NCBI RefSeq assembly: GCF_003148825.1
Contig: NZ_QGGZ01000002.1
Span: 62,001-126,000 of the forward strand
Length of the DNA stretch: 64,000 nucleotides
Source of the DNA: Streptomyces sp. CG 926
GTDB lineage: Bacteria; Actinomycetota; Actinomycetes; Streptomycetales; Streptomycetaceae
Direction of reading: 5' to 3'
This document shows positions 41,480 through 51,574 of this stretch, piece after piece (the stretch's first letter is position 1; each line of letters opens with the position of its first letter). The notes under the pieces were generated by a model. The model was not told the DNA's origin, made no database searches, and was given only the letters and a program-made list of their open reading frames with translations. The translations under genes and the position numbers were made by a program.

Positions 41480-41506
41480 CTCGCACCGAGCCAAGGAGAG
41501 TGCGCC

Positions 41507-43390
41507 GTGGGAGCCGAACTGAGGCCGGTCGGGGCCGTAGAAGCGGTCGAACCCGTCAAGACCGTGATCGACGGAGTGGTCCGCGAGGTCCGGGTGCCCG
41601 CGCTGGTGGGCCCCCCGGACCGGGGATCCCTCGGGGACATCCCCTTCCACAACGCCCGGGAGGCTCCGGGGGAAGCGGTGCTCGCCCGCAAGGACCGGGA
41701 CGGCGTCTGGCACGACGTGTCGGCCGCGCAGTTCGCGGCCGAGGTGCTCGCCGTGGCCAAGGGCCTGATCGCCGAAGGGCTCCGGGAGGGCGACCGGCTC
41801 GCCATCATGGCCCGCACCACCTACGAGTGGACCCTGCTCGACTTCGCCGGCTGGGCCGCCGGCCTGGTCACCGTACCGATCTACCCCACCTCCTCCGCCC
41901 TCCAGGCACGCTGGATCATCCAGGACTCCGGGGCCGTGGCCTGCGCCGTCGAGGACACCGCACAGGCCCGGCTCATCAGCGGCGAACGCGGCAACCTGCC
42001 CTGGCTGACCCACCTGTGGGAATTCGACACCGGAGCGCTGTCCCGGCTGGTCAAGGCCGGGGAACGCATCCCCGACGCGGTGGTGCACCACCGGCGGGCC
42101 GCCCGCACACCGGACTCCGTCGCCACCCTCATCTACACCTCCGGCACCACCGGGCAGCCCAAGGGATGCGTGATCACCCACGCGAACTTCTTCGCCCAGG
42201 TGGACAACGCGGTGGAGCTGCTGCACCCCGTGTTCAGATCCGCCAATAAGGACCCCGCCTCCACCCTGCTGTTCCTGCCGCTCAGCCACGTCTTCGGACG
42301 GATGGTGGCCGTCGGCTGCATGCGGGCCCGCGTCAAGCTCGGACACGCGCCCAGCATCCGTACCGAGGACCTCCTCGCCGACCTCGCCGGCTTCCGGCCC
42401 ACCTTCCTCCTGGCCATCCCCTACGTACTGGAGAAGGTCTACAACACCGCCCGCGCCACCGCCGAGAAGATGGGCCGGGCCGCCTCCTTCGACCGGGCCG
42501 CCCGCATCGCGCAGCGCTTCGCCGAGATCGCCGAGGACAAGACCCCCGGGCTCGTGCTGCGCCTCGCCCGGTCCGTCTACGACCCGCTCGTCTACCGGCG
42601 CATCCGGGCCGCGCTCGGCGGCCGCGTCCGCTACGTCCTGAGCGGCGGATCACCGCTGGGCCGCCGGCTCGCCGCCTTCTACACCGGCGCCGGCATCGAG
42701 GTCTTCGAGGGCTACGGGCTGACCGAGACCACCGGCGCCAGCACGGTGACCCCACCGCAGCGGCCCCGCCTCGGCACCGTCGGCTGGCCGCTGCCGGGCA
42801 CCGGCGTACGGATCGCCGACGACGGGGAGGTGCTGCTGGGCGGCGGCCACGTCTTCGCCGGCTACTGGAACGCCGCGCAGGCGGCCCCGTACGGGAGTTG
42901 GCTGGCCACCGGTGACATCGGCGAGCTCGATGCCGACGGGTACCTGACCATCACCGGCCGCAAGAAAGAAATGATCATCACCTCCGGCGGCAAGAACGTG
43001 GCCCCGGCTCCGCTGGAGGACTGGCTGCGGGCCCATCCGCTGGTCGGCCAGTGCATGGTCGTCGGCGACAACCGGCCCTACATCACCGCGCTGATCACCC
43101 TCGAACCCGACGGGCTGCAGCACTGGCGCCAGATGCACAAGAAGCAGAACATGCCGATGCGCGAGCTCGTACGGGACGAGGAACTGCGGGCGGACCTCCA
43201 GCGGGCCGTGGACGAGGCGAACCGGCTGGTCTCACGGGCCGAGTCGATCCGCCGCTTCACCGTCCTGGCCGCCGATTTCACCGAGGCGCGCGGTCACCTG
43301 ACCCCGTCGTTGAAGCTCCGGCGGGGCGCGATCGCCCGAGACTACGCGGACCGGATCCAGGAGCTGTACCGGGGGCCGCGGGAGGGCTGA
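41507..43390 (+). CDS. Long-chain-fatty-acid CoA ligase-like AMP-binding enzyme
   Basis: GTG 41507, six bases after AAGGAGAG, encodes 627 residues. AMP-binding motifs are TLIYTSGTTGQPKGCVITH (P-loop), GYGLTETTGAS and TGDIGELDADGYLTITGRKKEMIITSGGKNVAP (A5-A8 region with hinge and catalytic Lys region). The N-terminal FHNAREAPGEAVLARKD and the length fit the FadD15-like group of long-chain acyl-CoA synthetases. It activates fatty acids to acyl-CoA in the cytoplasm. A palindromic cluster precedes it. Confidence 0.93.
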   Translation: MGAELRPVGAVEAVEPVKTVIDGVVREVRVPALVGPPDRGSLGDIPFHNAREAPGEAVLARKDRDGVWHDVSAAQFAAEVLAVAKGLIAEGLREGDRLAIMARTTYEWTLLDFAGWAAGLVTVPIYPTSSALQARWIIQDSGAVACAVEDTAQARLISGERGNLPWLTHLWEFDTGALSRLVKAGERIPDAVVHHRRAARTPDSVATLIYTSGTTGQPKGCVITHANFFAQVDNAVELLHPVFRSANKDPASTLLFLPLSHVFGRMVAVGCMRARVKLGHAPSIRTEDLLADLAGFRPTFLLAIPYVLEKVYNTARATAEKMGRAASFDRAARIAQRFAEIAEDKTPGLVLRLARSVYDPLVYRRIRAALGGRVRYVLSGGSPLGRRLAAFYTGAGIEVFEGYGLTETTGASTVTPPQRPRLGTVGWPLPGTGVRIADDGEVLLGGGHVFAGYWNAAQAAPYGSWLATGDIGELDADGYLTITGRKKEMIITSGGKNVAPAPLEDWLRAHPLVGQCMVVGDNRPYITALITLEPDGLQHWRQMHKKQNMPMRELVRDEELRADLQRAVDEANRLVSRAESIRRFTVLAADFTEARGHLTPSLKLRRGAIARDYADRIQELYRGPREG

Positions 43391-43500
43391 GCCGCCCCGG
43401 GCCCGGGGCCGGGCGGGGTGGCGCGCACTGGGCGGGCGGGCCCCGAGGACCCGGCTTATGGTGGGCAGATGGGTCCGGGGGGCCGCCCGAGGAGGGCGCA

Positions 43501-45204
43501 GTGCACCGTTCCCGAGTCCGTACGGCCATGGCCACCGGCGCAGCGGTCGGCGCGCTGCTCCTGACCTCGCCGGGGGCCGCCGCCCCGCCGCCCCCGCCCA
43601 CCGCGAGCCCCGGCACCGGTTCGAGCCCGACGTCCGCGCCCACCCCGTCCGCGACCGGCCCGTCCGTGCCCACCCCGTCCGCGACCGGCGCCGACGACGA
43701 CCCCTTGGCGCGGTTCCACAGCCGGCGCGTCCGCTGGGGCCGCTGCCCCGACGAACCGGTCCCCGCCGAGATGCGGTGCGCCGTCGTGGAGGTCCCGCTC
43801 GACTACGCGGCCCCGGACAAGGGCACGGTCAAGGTGGCCCTGGGTCGGATCCCGGCCACCGACCCGGACCGGCGCATCGGCTCGCTCCTGATCAACTTCG
43901 GCGGACCCGGCGCCTCGGGCGTGGCCGGCCTCGCCGCCGACCCCAAGTCGTTCGCCGATCTCGGCGAGCGCTACGACCTCATCGGCTTCGACCCCCGCGG
44001 CGTCGGCCACAGCGACCCCGTCTCCTGCGCCGGCTCCCGGGAGACCGAGATCGCCCCGGACGCCGACACCGCCACGCTCCTCGCCGCCGTGCGGGACGCG
44101 GCCGCCCAGTGCCGACGCGCCTCCGGCCCGGTCCTCGCGCACATGGGAACCGTCGACGTCGCCCGCGACATGGACGTGATCCGCCAGGTCCTCGGGGACG
44201 AGAAGCTCAACTACCTCGGCTTCTCCTACGGGAGCCGGCTCGGGGCCGTGTACGCCGCCGAGTTCCCCCGGACCACCGGCCGCATGGTCCTCGACGGCAT
44301 CGACACCCTCACCGAACCGATGACCGAGCAGGCCCTCGTCCTGGCCCGCGCCCAGCAGCGGGCCCTGGACAACTTCCTGACCTGGTGCGCCCATCGGACC
44401 GGCTGCGTGTACGGGACGAACACCCGGACCGCCAAGGAGAAGGTGGCCGCCCTGGTGGAGCGGCTCGACCGGGAGCCGCTGGTCGGCCGCGACGGCACGC
44501 AGCTGACCGGCTTCCTCACCGCTTTCGCGATCGGCCAGGCCCTGTACTCACCGAGCGCCTGGCCCGTGCTCGCCAAGGCGTTGGCCCTGGCGGAGACCGA
44601 GAAGGACCCGGCCGGGCTGCTGCTTCTGCTCGGCCTGACGCAGTCGCCGGACCCGCCGGACCCGACGGACCCGACGGACCCGACCACCTCGCCGGACCCG
44701 ACCGCCCCGTCGACGTCACCGGACGCGGCGCAGGGCGACGGATTCGGACCGGTGCCGGCCGACAACGGCGTCGCCGCCCTGGCCGCCGTGTCCTGCGCCG
44801 ACGACCCGGACCGATCGATCGACAAGGTCACCCCGGCCGCGCTGGAGAAGGAGTTCGGCGAACTGGAGGAGGAGTTCCTCAAGGTCTCCAAGGTGTTCGG
44901 GCCGCGACAGCTGGCGACCTTGCTCGCGTGCTACGGATGGCCCGCCGGCACCGACTACATCCGGAAGATCGACCACCCCGGGGCGCCGCCGATGCTGCTG
45001 GTCGGTACCCGCGGCGACCCGGCGACACCGTACGAGTGGACGGAGGAGACGGCCGAACGGCTGGGCTCGGCGGTGATCGTGGACCACAAGGGCGAGGGGC
45101 ACACCGGCTTCGCGAGCTCGCCCTGCGTACGGGAGTACATCAACGAATTCCTCCTCTACGGGCGGCTGCCGTCCGGGACCCGGGCCTGTGTGGCCGGAGA
45201 GTGA
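43501..45204 (+). CDS. Exported alpha/beta hydrolase, TAP-like peptidase family
   Basis: GTG 43501 (AGGAGG upstream) encodes 567 residues with an N-terminal signal-like stretch (TAMATGAAVGALLLTSPGAAA), a Pro/Thr linker, then an alpha/beta hydrolase: DLIGFDPRGVGHSDPV (oxyanion side), YLGFSYGSRLGAVYA with the nucleophile Ser in GFSYGS, and the C-terminal TAP domain MLLVGTRGDPATPYEW followed by VIVDHKGEGHTGF (Asp and His of the triad). This is the Streptomyces tripeptidyl aminopeptidase-like family (S33). An unusual Asp-Pro-Thr repeat insertion lies between lid helices (44640-44740). Confidence 0.92.
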   Translation: MHRSRVRTAMATGAAVGALLLTSPGAAAPPPPPTASPGTGSSPTSAPTPSATGPSVPTPSATGADDDPLARFHSRRVRWGRCPDEPVPAEMRCAVVEVPLDYAAPDKGTVKVALGRIPATDPDRRIGSLLINFGGPGASGVAGLAADPKSFADLGERYDLIGFDPRGVGHSDPVSCAGSRETEIAPDADTATLLAAVRDAAAQCRRASGPVLAHMGTVDVARDMDVIRQVLGDEKLNYLGFSYGSRLGAVYAAEFPRTTGRMVLDGIDTLTEPMTEQALVLARAQQRALDNFLTWCAHRTGCVYGTNTRTAKEKVAALVERLDREPLVGRDGTQLTGFLTAFAIGQALYSPSAWPVLAKALALAETEKDPAGLLLLLGLTQSPDPPDPTDPTDPTTSPDPTAPSTSPDAAQGDGFGPVPADNGVAALAAVSCADDPDRSIDKVTPAALEKEFGELEEEFLKVSKVFGPRQLATLLACYGWPAGTDYIRKIDHPGAPPMLLVGTRGDPATPYEWTEETAERLGSAVIVDHKGEGHTGFASSPCVREYINEFLLYGRLPSGTRACVAGE

Positions 45205-45243
45205 ACCGGTCGGACCCGCCCCGGCGGCAACCGGGCCCGCCGG

Positions 45244-45816
45244 TCAGCGGACGACGTCGAAGACCTGCTTCTGCAGCCCGTTGGCGTAGACCTGGTGCTC
45301 GACGAGCTCCAGCTTCTGGGCGTCCTTGTCCGTGGTGCTGAAGAGCCGCTTGCCCGCGCCGAGCAGGAGCGGGAAGACCAGCAGGTGGTAGCGGTCGATC
45401 AGGCCGGCGTCCGAGAGGTCCTGGTTCAGGGCGGCGCTGCCGTGGACGATGATCGGGCCGCCCTCGGTGGCCTTCAGCGCGGCGACGTCGTCGATCGAGC
45501 GCAGGATCGTCGTCTCGCCCCAGTTCGACACCAGATCGTCCTCGGTGAGGGTGGTGGAGACGACGTACTTCGGCATCACCTTGTAGTCGGCGAAGTCCGC
45601 CATGTCGGGCCACACCGCGCTGAACGCCTCGTAGCTCGTCCGGCCCAGCAGCATCGCGGTGGCCTCCTTCTGCTCCCGGCCCTTGATGTCGTAGGCCTCG
45701 GGGAGGAAGTCGATGTCCTTGAACGTCCACCCGGCGTTCCGGTATCCGGCTTCGCCGCCGGGGGCCTCCACGACGCCGTCGAGGGAGATGAAGGCGGTGC
45801 TGATCAGGGTGCGCAT
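45244..45816 (-). CDS. Dihydrofolate reductase-like (RibD C-terminal) protein
   Basis: The 190-residue protein starts at ATG 45816 after GAGGAAC: MRTLISTAFISLDGVVEAPGG, with AMLLGRTSYEAFSAVWP, KYVVSTTL, GGPIIVHGSAALNQDLSDAGLIDRYHLLVFPLLLGAGKRLF. These match the RibD C-terminal/DHFR-like family of NADPH-binding proteins common in actinomycetes. The substrate is not assigned. It is convergent with the TAP-like gene. Confidence 0.92.
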   Translation of the reverse strand: MRTLISTAFISLDGVVEAPGGEAGYRNAGWTFKDIDFLPEAYDIKGREQKEATAMLLGRTSYEAFSAVWPDMADFADYKVMPKYVVSTTLTEDDLVSNWGETTILRSIDDVAALKATEGGPIIVHGSAALNQDLSDAGLIDRYHLLVFPLLLGAGKRLFSTTDKDAQKLELVEHQVYANGLQKQVFDVVR

Positions 45817-46222
45817 CTGGGTTCCTCGGGGTCTCGGGTTCGGTCGGTGGCAGATCCGGTCGGGGTTCGCCCCGACCGCACTCGCGGCCGTGGCACGCCC
45901 ACCACCGACCATGACTGTGGATCGCGGAGAATCTCATCGGTCGGACTTCGTGAAGTGACCTGCTTCACAAGCCCGGTGGCCTCCGAGGCACCGTACCCGG
46001 CCGGGCGGGAGGTGGTAGGAATGGGGTGTCACCGGGGCGATTCGGGCGAGAGTGTCGGACGTCTGTCCATTCGGTCGTGAGACCTGGGTGAAGTCGAGAC
46101 GAATGGTGCGTCACATCTCCCGGGGGGACGGCGAGTCGGGGACGAATACCTGATAGACAGTGGATATTCACGGCAAGACCAGCCGTATACATTTGACGGC
46201 TCCTTGGGGGGATCGCCGCACT
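45817..46222. other. 406-base interval with an inverted repeat
   Basis: No gene is supported. GTGAAG-7-CTTCAC (45950-45968) is an inverted repeat about 140 bases before the DHFR-like start, and may serve as an operator. The remainder probably holds the long leader of the secreted transglycosylase, including an AT-rich patch at 46150-46200. Confidence 0.45.
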
Positions 46223-47944
46223 GTGAAGCCGCTTCACCGTCACCTCGTCAACACCTCGCGCAAGGTCCTGTGCACGGCCGCGCTCGCGGCCAGCCTGACC
46301 ACCGCCGCGGTCGTGAGCAGCCCGTCGACCGCCGACGCGGGAGAGTCCGAGCCCACTCCGGACAGTCCGCAGGCCGCCGACCGCGGTGACGCCCGCCTGG
46401 AACTGCCCGACATCGTCGCCGACCCACCGCCCACCGGGGTGGGGGCTCCGGAGGGGGCCGGCGGGATACCCGCGACCGCCCTCGACGCCTACCACCGTGC
46501 CGAGGTGTCGGTGGCCGCCGCGCTCCCCAACTGCAAGCTGCCGTGGCAGCTGCTCGCGGGCATCGGCCGGGTGGAGTCCGTCCACGCCTCGGGCTACGGG
46601 CTCAAGGCGGACGGTTACACCGAGAAGCCCATCCGCGGCCCCCGCCTCGACGGCAACGGCTTCGCCGAGATCCGGGACACGGACAAGGGCGAGTGGGACG
46701 CGGACGCGGTGTACGACCGGGCCGTCGGCCCGATGCAGTTCATCCCGTCCACCTGGGCCAAGTGGGGCGCCGACGGCAACGGCGACGCCAAGCGGGACCC
46801 GAACAACATCTACGACGCGGCGCTGGGCGCGGGTCTCTACCTGTGCGCGGGCGACCGCGACCTGTCGAACGAGGCCAAGCTCGACCAGGCGATCCTCAGC
46901 TACAACAACTCCCGCGAGTACGTGAACACCGTGCTCGGCTACATGCGCCAGTACCAGAACGGCGTCGGCGCGGTGGAGAACCCGCCCGTCGGCAACTACC
47001 CGACGCAGCCGCCCGGCACCCTGCCCACCCCGCACGTGCCGCTGACTCCGTCGAATCCGGTGACTCCGACGCCGACCCCCACCCCCAAGCCGACCCCCAC
47101 CCCGGCGCCGACGCCGACCCCCACGCCGACCCCGGAGCAGCCGAAGCCGGCCACTCCGCACCTGGCGGGGCTGACGGTCCTCGACGGTCCCGGACTCACG
47201 GCCGAGGCCGGTGCAGCCTTCGCGGAGGTCCCCCGGGTCAAGGTGCTCCTGAGCGACGGCAAGCCCGCCGTCGGCCAGGAGGTGGTCTTCGCGGTCGAGA
47301 AGGACACCACCGGCGGCACCCTCTTCGGTACCGCGGACTCCCTGGTGGTCAAGGCGGGTGCGGACGGCATCGCCGCCGCCCCCGGGCTCAAGGCGGGCCC
47401 CAAGGCCGGTACCTTCACGCTGCGGGCCTCGGCCTACGACCCGCAGGGCGGGCTCACCGTGAACTTCGACGGCAAGGTCACCGTGACGGTCGCCGACAAG
47501 CTGGCCCGTGCGGACGGCGCGAAGGCGCCGGAGACGGTCGCCGGCAAGAGCTTCACCGGTGTGGAGGTCTTCGCCACCGCCGCCGGTAAGCCCGTCGCGG
47601 GTACCGAGACGGTCGCCGAGCTGGTCGTGAAGGGCGCGGACGGCACGTGGGCCCCGGTGGACCCGGAGACCGCGAAGGCCCCGTTCTTCAAGGACGAGGC
47701 CGGGAAGCCGGTCTTCGGTCGGGTGCCGGCCAAGAGCGCCGCCGACGGCAAGATCGTTCTGCCGGAGCTGTTCACCACGGACGTGGCCCCGGGCTCCTAC
47801 TTCGTGCGCCTGACCACCAAGGAGAAGGTGACCTTCGTACTGGAGCTCAAGGTCACCGCTCCGGCCACCACCCCGACCACTCCGACCACCCCGACCGCCC
47901 CGACCACGGACCCGGTTCCCGCGAAGGACCCGGCCCGCCCCTGA
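46223..47944 (+). CDS. Secreted lytic transglycosylase-like protein with C-terminal Ig-like domains
   Basis: GTG 46223 encodes 573 residues with a signal peptide (VLCTAALAASLTTAAVVSSPSTADA). Residues about 95-260 form a MltB/SLT-type domain: KLPWQLLAGIGRVESVHASGYG with the catalytic Glu in GRVES, RAVGPMQFIPSTWAKWGADGN, and LDQAILSYNNSREYVNTVLGYM. Next come a Pro/Thr linker and two or three beta-rich Ig/invasin-like domains. It is a secreted peptidoglycan hydrolase, probably for growth or spore wall remodelling. An upstream start at 46160 would hide the signal peptide. A very long perfect hairpin ends the gene. Confidence 0.92.
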   Translation: MKPLHRHLVNTSRKVLCTAALAASLTTAAVVSSPSTADAGESEPTPDSPQAADRGDARLELPDIVADPPPTGVGAPEGAGGIPATALDAYHRAEVSVAAALPNCKLPWQLLAGIGRVESVHASGYGLKADGYTEKPIRGPRLDGNGFAEIRDTDKGEWDADAVYDRAVGPMQFIPSTWAKWGADGNGDAKRDPNNIYDAALGAGLYLCAGDRDLSNEAKLDQAILSYNNSREYVNTVLGYMRQYQNGVGAVENPPVGNYPTQPPGTLPTPHVPLTPSNPVTPTPTPTPKPTPTPAPTPTPTPTPEQPKPATPHLAGLTVLDGPGLTAEAGAAFAEVPRVKVLLSDGKPAVGQEVVFAVEKDTTGGTLFGTADSLVVKAGADGIAAAPGLKAGPKAGTFTLRASAYDPQGGLTVNFDGKVTVTVADKLARADGAKAPETVAGKSFTGVEVFATAAGKPVAGTETVAELVVKGADGTWAPVDPETAKAPFFKDEAGKPVFGRVPAKSAADGKIVLPELFTTDVAPGSYFVRLTTKEKVTFVLELKVTAPATTPTTPTTPTAPTTDPVPAKDPARP

Positions 47945-47948
47945 GGCA

Positions 47949-48002
47949 GTACGCCAGTGGCCCCCGGCACCGTCTCCACGGTGCCGGGGGCCACTGGCGT
48001 AC
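47949..48002. terminator. Very long perfect hairpin between convergent genes
   Basis: A 25-base perfect stem (47949-47973 with 47978-48002) with the 4-base loop CTCC lies directly after the transglycosylase stop. It may terminate on both strands. Confidence 0.93.
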
Positions 48003-48030
48003 CCGCAGCCCCTGCCGGGAGGCAAAAGGC

Positions 48031-48074
48031 AGGAGCCCTGCCTGATCTGCTCGCGCAGAGGGGACAGGGCTCCT
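48031..48074 (-). terminator. Hairpin downstream of the cold-shock gene
   Basis: Ten-base arms AGGAGCCCTG (48031-48040) and CAGGGCTCCT (48065-48074) flank an inner CTGC/GCAG hairpin, 43 bases after the cold-shock stop on the minus strand. Confidence 0.7.
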
Positions 48075-48116
48075 TGGGTACTGCTTTTCCAACCCGCGAC
48101 GAGTTGGCCCAGGCGA

Positions 48117-48320
48117 CTAGGCCGGGGTGACGTTCTCCGCCTGCGGGCCCTTCGGACCCTGCGTGACGTCGAAGTTCACCATCTGGTTCTCCTCGAGGGA
48201 GCGGAAGCCAGAGGCGTTGATCGCGGAGTAGTGGACGAAGACATCCGGGCCGCCGCCGTCCTGGGCGATGAAGCCGAAGCCCTTTTCAGCGTTGAACCAC
48301 TTCACGGTTCCGGTAGCCAT
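48117..48320 (-). CDS. Cold-shock domain protein (CspA family)
   Basis: The 67-residue protein [20 protein letters not shown] has RNP1 (KGFGFI) and RNP2 (DVFVHYSAI), the nucleic-acid-binding motifs of the family, with the usual full length. It is an RNA chaperone. The gene is preceded by an A/T-richer leader of more than 100 bases, as common for cold-shock genes whose mRNA leader is regulatory. Confidence 0.97.
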   Translation of the reverse strand: MATGTVKWFNAEKGFGFIAQDGGGPDVFVHYSAINASGFRSLEENQMVNFDVTQGPKGPQAENVTPA

Positions 48321-48548
48321 GAGCCCTCCTATGGGCCAAAGGGTCGCCCTGCTCCAGAACCTGCTAAGAAGTCTGAAAACTACAAAAGCCTGCGGGTCAC
48401 ATTCTCCGCAGGCCTCGTACTGCAAGGGAAACCAAACTGCAACTTGCGTCGAGCCTAGCACGCACCCTGCGGCCGAGACCAGAGGGAAAGATCACGTCAC
48501 CCGGACGTTTGAGACCCGCCGCAAGGCTGACGCAGACCCGGGGGCTAG

Positions 48549-49421
<873 letters not shown>

Positions 49422-49486
49422 GCGGGTTTACCCGGAGGTAGTCCAAAGGGCGCACGGTCGAATGTGCGGTTTACCGGGAATTCCCG

Positions 49487-49528
49487 CCCTTTTTGCATTT
49501 CTCGACCCGGGGTGGAAATGCAAAAGGG
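49487..49528. other. AT-rich hairpin between mqnA and the kinase gene
   Basis: Left arm 49487-49501 and right arm 49515-49528 contain TTTTGCATTTC pairing with GAAATGCAAAA, plus flanking CCC/GGG, with one extra T as a bulge, around a 13-base GC-rich loop. It is the most AT-rich stem in the window. It may end the mqnA message or be an operator for the kinase gene. Confidence 0.75.
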
Positions 49529-49627
49529 TGACCGTGCTCCTTCGCCCGCCCCGGCGGGACACCCCCTAGGCTGCTGCTCGGCCGGGCGGCACAAGGCGCC
49601 CGGGATCACGGGGAATTGGGGGACGCG

Positions 49628-51439
49628 ATGCAGCCGCTCGAAGCCGGTGAGCCGCGCACCATCGGTGCCTACCGGCTGCTCGGCCGGCTCGGCGCGGGTG
49701 GCATGGGCCGGGTCTACCTGGGGCGCAGCGCCGGCGGCCGTACCGTCGCCGTCAAGATCGTGCACCCGCATTTCGCCTCCGACGAGGAGTTCCGGGCCCG
49801 GTTCCGCCGCGAGGTGGAGGCGGCCCGTCGGGTGGGCGGGGAGTGGACCGCGCCGGTGCTGGACGCGGACCCCGAGGCTCCGGTGCCGTGGGTGGCCACC
49901 GGGTACGTGGCCGGGCCCTCCCTGGACCGCGCGCTGGCCTCGCACGGCCCGCTCCCCGAGGCCTCGGTACGGGCCATCGGCGCGGGGCTGGCCCGTGCCC
50001 TGGTGGCCGTGCACGGCCTGGGCCTCGTGCACCGGGACGTGAAGCCGTCGAACGTGATGCTCACCCTGGACGGGCCCCGACTGATCGACTTCGGGATCGC
50101 GCGGGCCACGGACGGCACCGCCTCCCTCACCTCCACCGGGGTCTCCATCGGCTCGCCCGGCTACATGTCGCCGGAGCAGATCCTCGGCAAGGGGATCACC
50201 GCGGCGGCCGACGTGTTCTCGCTCGGCGCGGTCATGGCCTTCGCGGCGACCGGGCGGCCGCCCTTCAGCGGGGACAACTCGGCGACCCTCCTCTACAAGG
50301 TGGTCCACGAGCCGCCGGAGCTCGGCGCGCTCCCGGCCGGGGAGCTGCGCGAGCTGATCGAGGCCTGTCTGGCCAAGGTGGCCGCGCAGCGGCCGGCCCC
50401 CGAGGCGGTCGCGGCCGCCCTCGGCGGGGCGTTGGGCGCTCCCGGCTGGCTGCCCGGGTCGCTGGTCGAGGAGGCCAGCCGGGCCGCGGTGGCGCTGCTG
50501 GACCTGGACGTGGACACCTCCGGGGGCGGGCCCGAGGGGTCGGCCGGCCGGGGCTTCGCGCCGCCGCTCCCGGCGCACTCGCCGTACGCGGACGGCCCGT
50601 CCGGGCCGGTGCCGTTCACGGCCGCCTCGTACGCAGGCCCCGCCGGGGCGGGCGGCTTCGGGCCGCCCGACCCCGCGTACGGGGCGCCGGGGTCGGGCGC
50701 CGGCTCGTCGACCGGTGGCTCGCCCGGTGGATCCGGTCCCTACGGGAACCCCGGCCCGGGAACCGGCGGCGCGGGGCTGCCGGGGCAGCGGACCGCGGCG
50801 CAGGACGCGGGCCGGCAGGTGACCGTCAGGGCGGCCGGGCGCCGGTTCAGCTGCACCGTGGTCCTGGCCGCGGCGGCCGCGCTGGCGGTGCTGTCCGGCG
50901 GGCTGTACTGGATGGACGTCCTGCCGGGCCAGGGCGGCAAGGGCCAGGACCTGGCCGACGCCGGAGAACGCCCGTCGGCGTCCTCCCCGGCTCCGGCGGC
51001 CACCCCGCCGGGCCCGGCCGCGACCCCGAGCGGGAGCGGGAGTGCGAGCGGAAGCCCGGCCGCGCCCAAGGGGACCCGTGAGGACGTTCCCAAGGAGCTC
51101 GTCGGCACCTGGAAGGGCACGGTCACCACCGCCAGGCTCGGCCTCTCCTCGGCGTTCGAGATCACCATCAAGGCGGGCCGGGTCGGTGAGGTCGTAGGCC
51201 GGGACAAGTCCGTCCTGGACATCCTGGGCACCGACTGCAGCGGCGACTGGAAGCTCTCCTCGGCCACCGACCGTTCGCTGGTCCTGGACACCGCGGGCGG
51301 CCCCAACCCGGCCCCCGGGGTGTGTTCCAACGGCTCCGCCGACGAACGCTTCACCCTCAACGCCGACGGGACGCTCCACTACAGGTCGGGCGACAACCCG
51401 GCCGGGAACCCCGAGGGCGACCTGACCCGCAGCCCCTGA
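49628..51439 (+). CDS. Membrane Ser/Thr protein kinase (PknB type)
   Basis: ATG 49628 (GGGGGA upstream; TTG 49616 also possible) encodes 603 residues. The kinase domain (10-270) has LGAGGMGRVYLG, Lys 43 (VAVKIV), HRDVKPSNVM with Asp 137, DFG at 154-156 and GYMSPEQ. A Pro/Gly-rich linker leads to one transmembrane helix (about 408-428) and an outer domain of about 175 residues with a beta-rich GTWKGTVTT core and two Cys (DCSGD, GVCSN). It is a receptor-type kinase. There is no PASTA domain, so it does not bind muropeptides in the PknB manner. Confidence 0.93.
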   Translation: MQPLEAGEPRTIGAYRLLGRLGAGGMGRVYLGRSAGGRTVAVKIVHPHFASDEEFRARFRREVEAARRVGGEWTAPVLDADPEAPVPWVATGYVAGPSLDRALASHGPLPEASVRAIGAGLARALVAVHGLGLVHRDVKPSNVMLTLDGPRLIDFGIARATDGTASLTSTGVSIGSPGYMSPEQILGKGITAAADVFSLGAVMAFAATGRPPFSGDNSATLLYKVVHEPPELGALPAGELRELIEACLAKVAAQRPAPEAVAAALGGALGAPGWLPGSLVEEASRAAVALLDLDVDTSGGGPEGSAGRGFAPPLPAHSPYADGPSGPVPFTAASYAGPAGAGGFGPPDPAYGAPGSGAGSSTGGSPGGSGPYGNPGPGTGGAGLPGQRTAAQDAGRQVTVRAAGRRFSCTVVLAAAAALAVLSGGLYWMDVLPGQGGKGQDLADAGERPSASSPAPAATPPGPAATPSGSGSASGSPAAPKGTREDVPKELVGTWKGTVTTARLGLSSAFEITIKAGRVGEVVGRDKSVLDILGTDCSGDWKLSSATDRSLVLDTAGGPNPAPGVCSNGSADERFTLNADGTLHYRSGDNPAGNPEGDLTRSP

Positions 51440-51458
51440 GAGCGCCCGCCGAGCCCCG

Positions 51459-51513
51459 GGGCCTGACGCGCGGAGGCGACCGGGCGGACCGGCCTCACCC
51501 GCGCGTCAGGCCC
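51459..51513. terminator. Hairpin after the kinase gene
   Basis: Fifteen-base perfect arms (51459-51473 and 51499-51513) enclose a 25-base loop. Confidence 0.8.
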
Positions 51514-51574
51514 TGGCGTAGGCTGGATCGGTCCGGACCTTGACACAGACACACCGCCGAAAGGTGACTCACCG

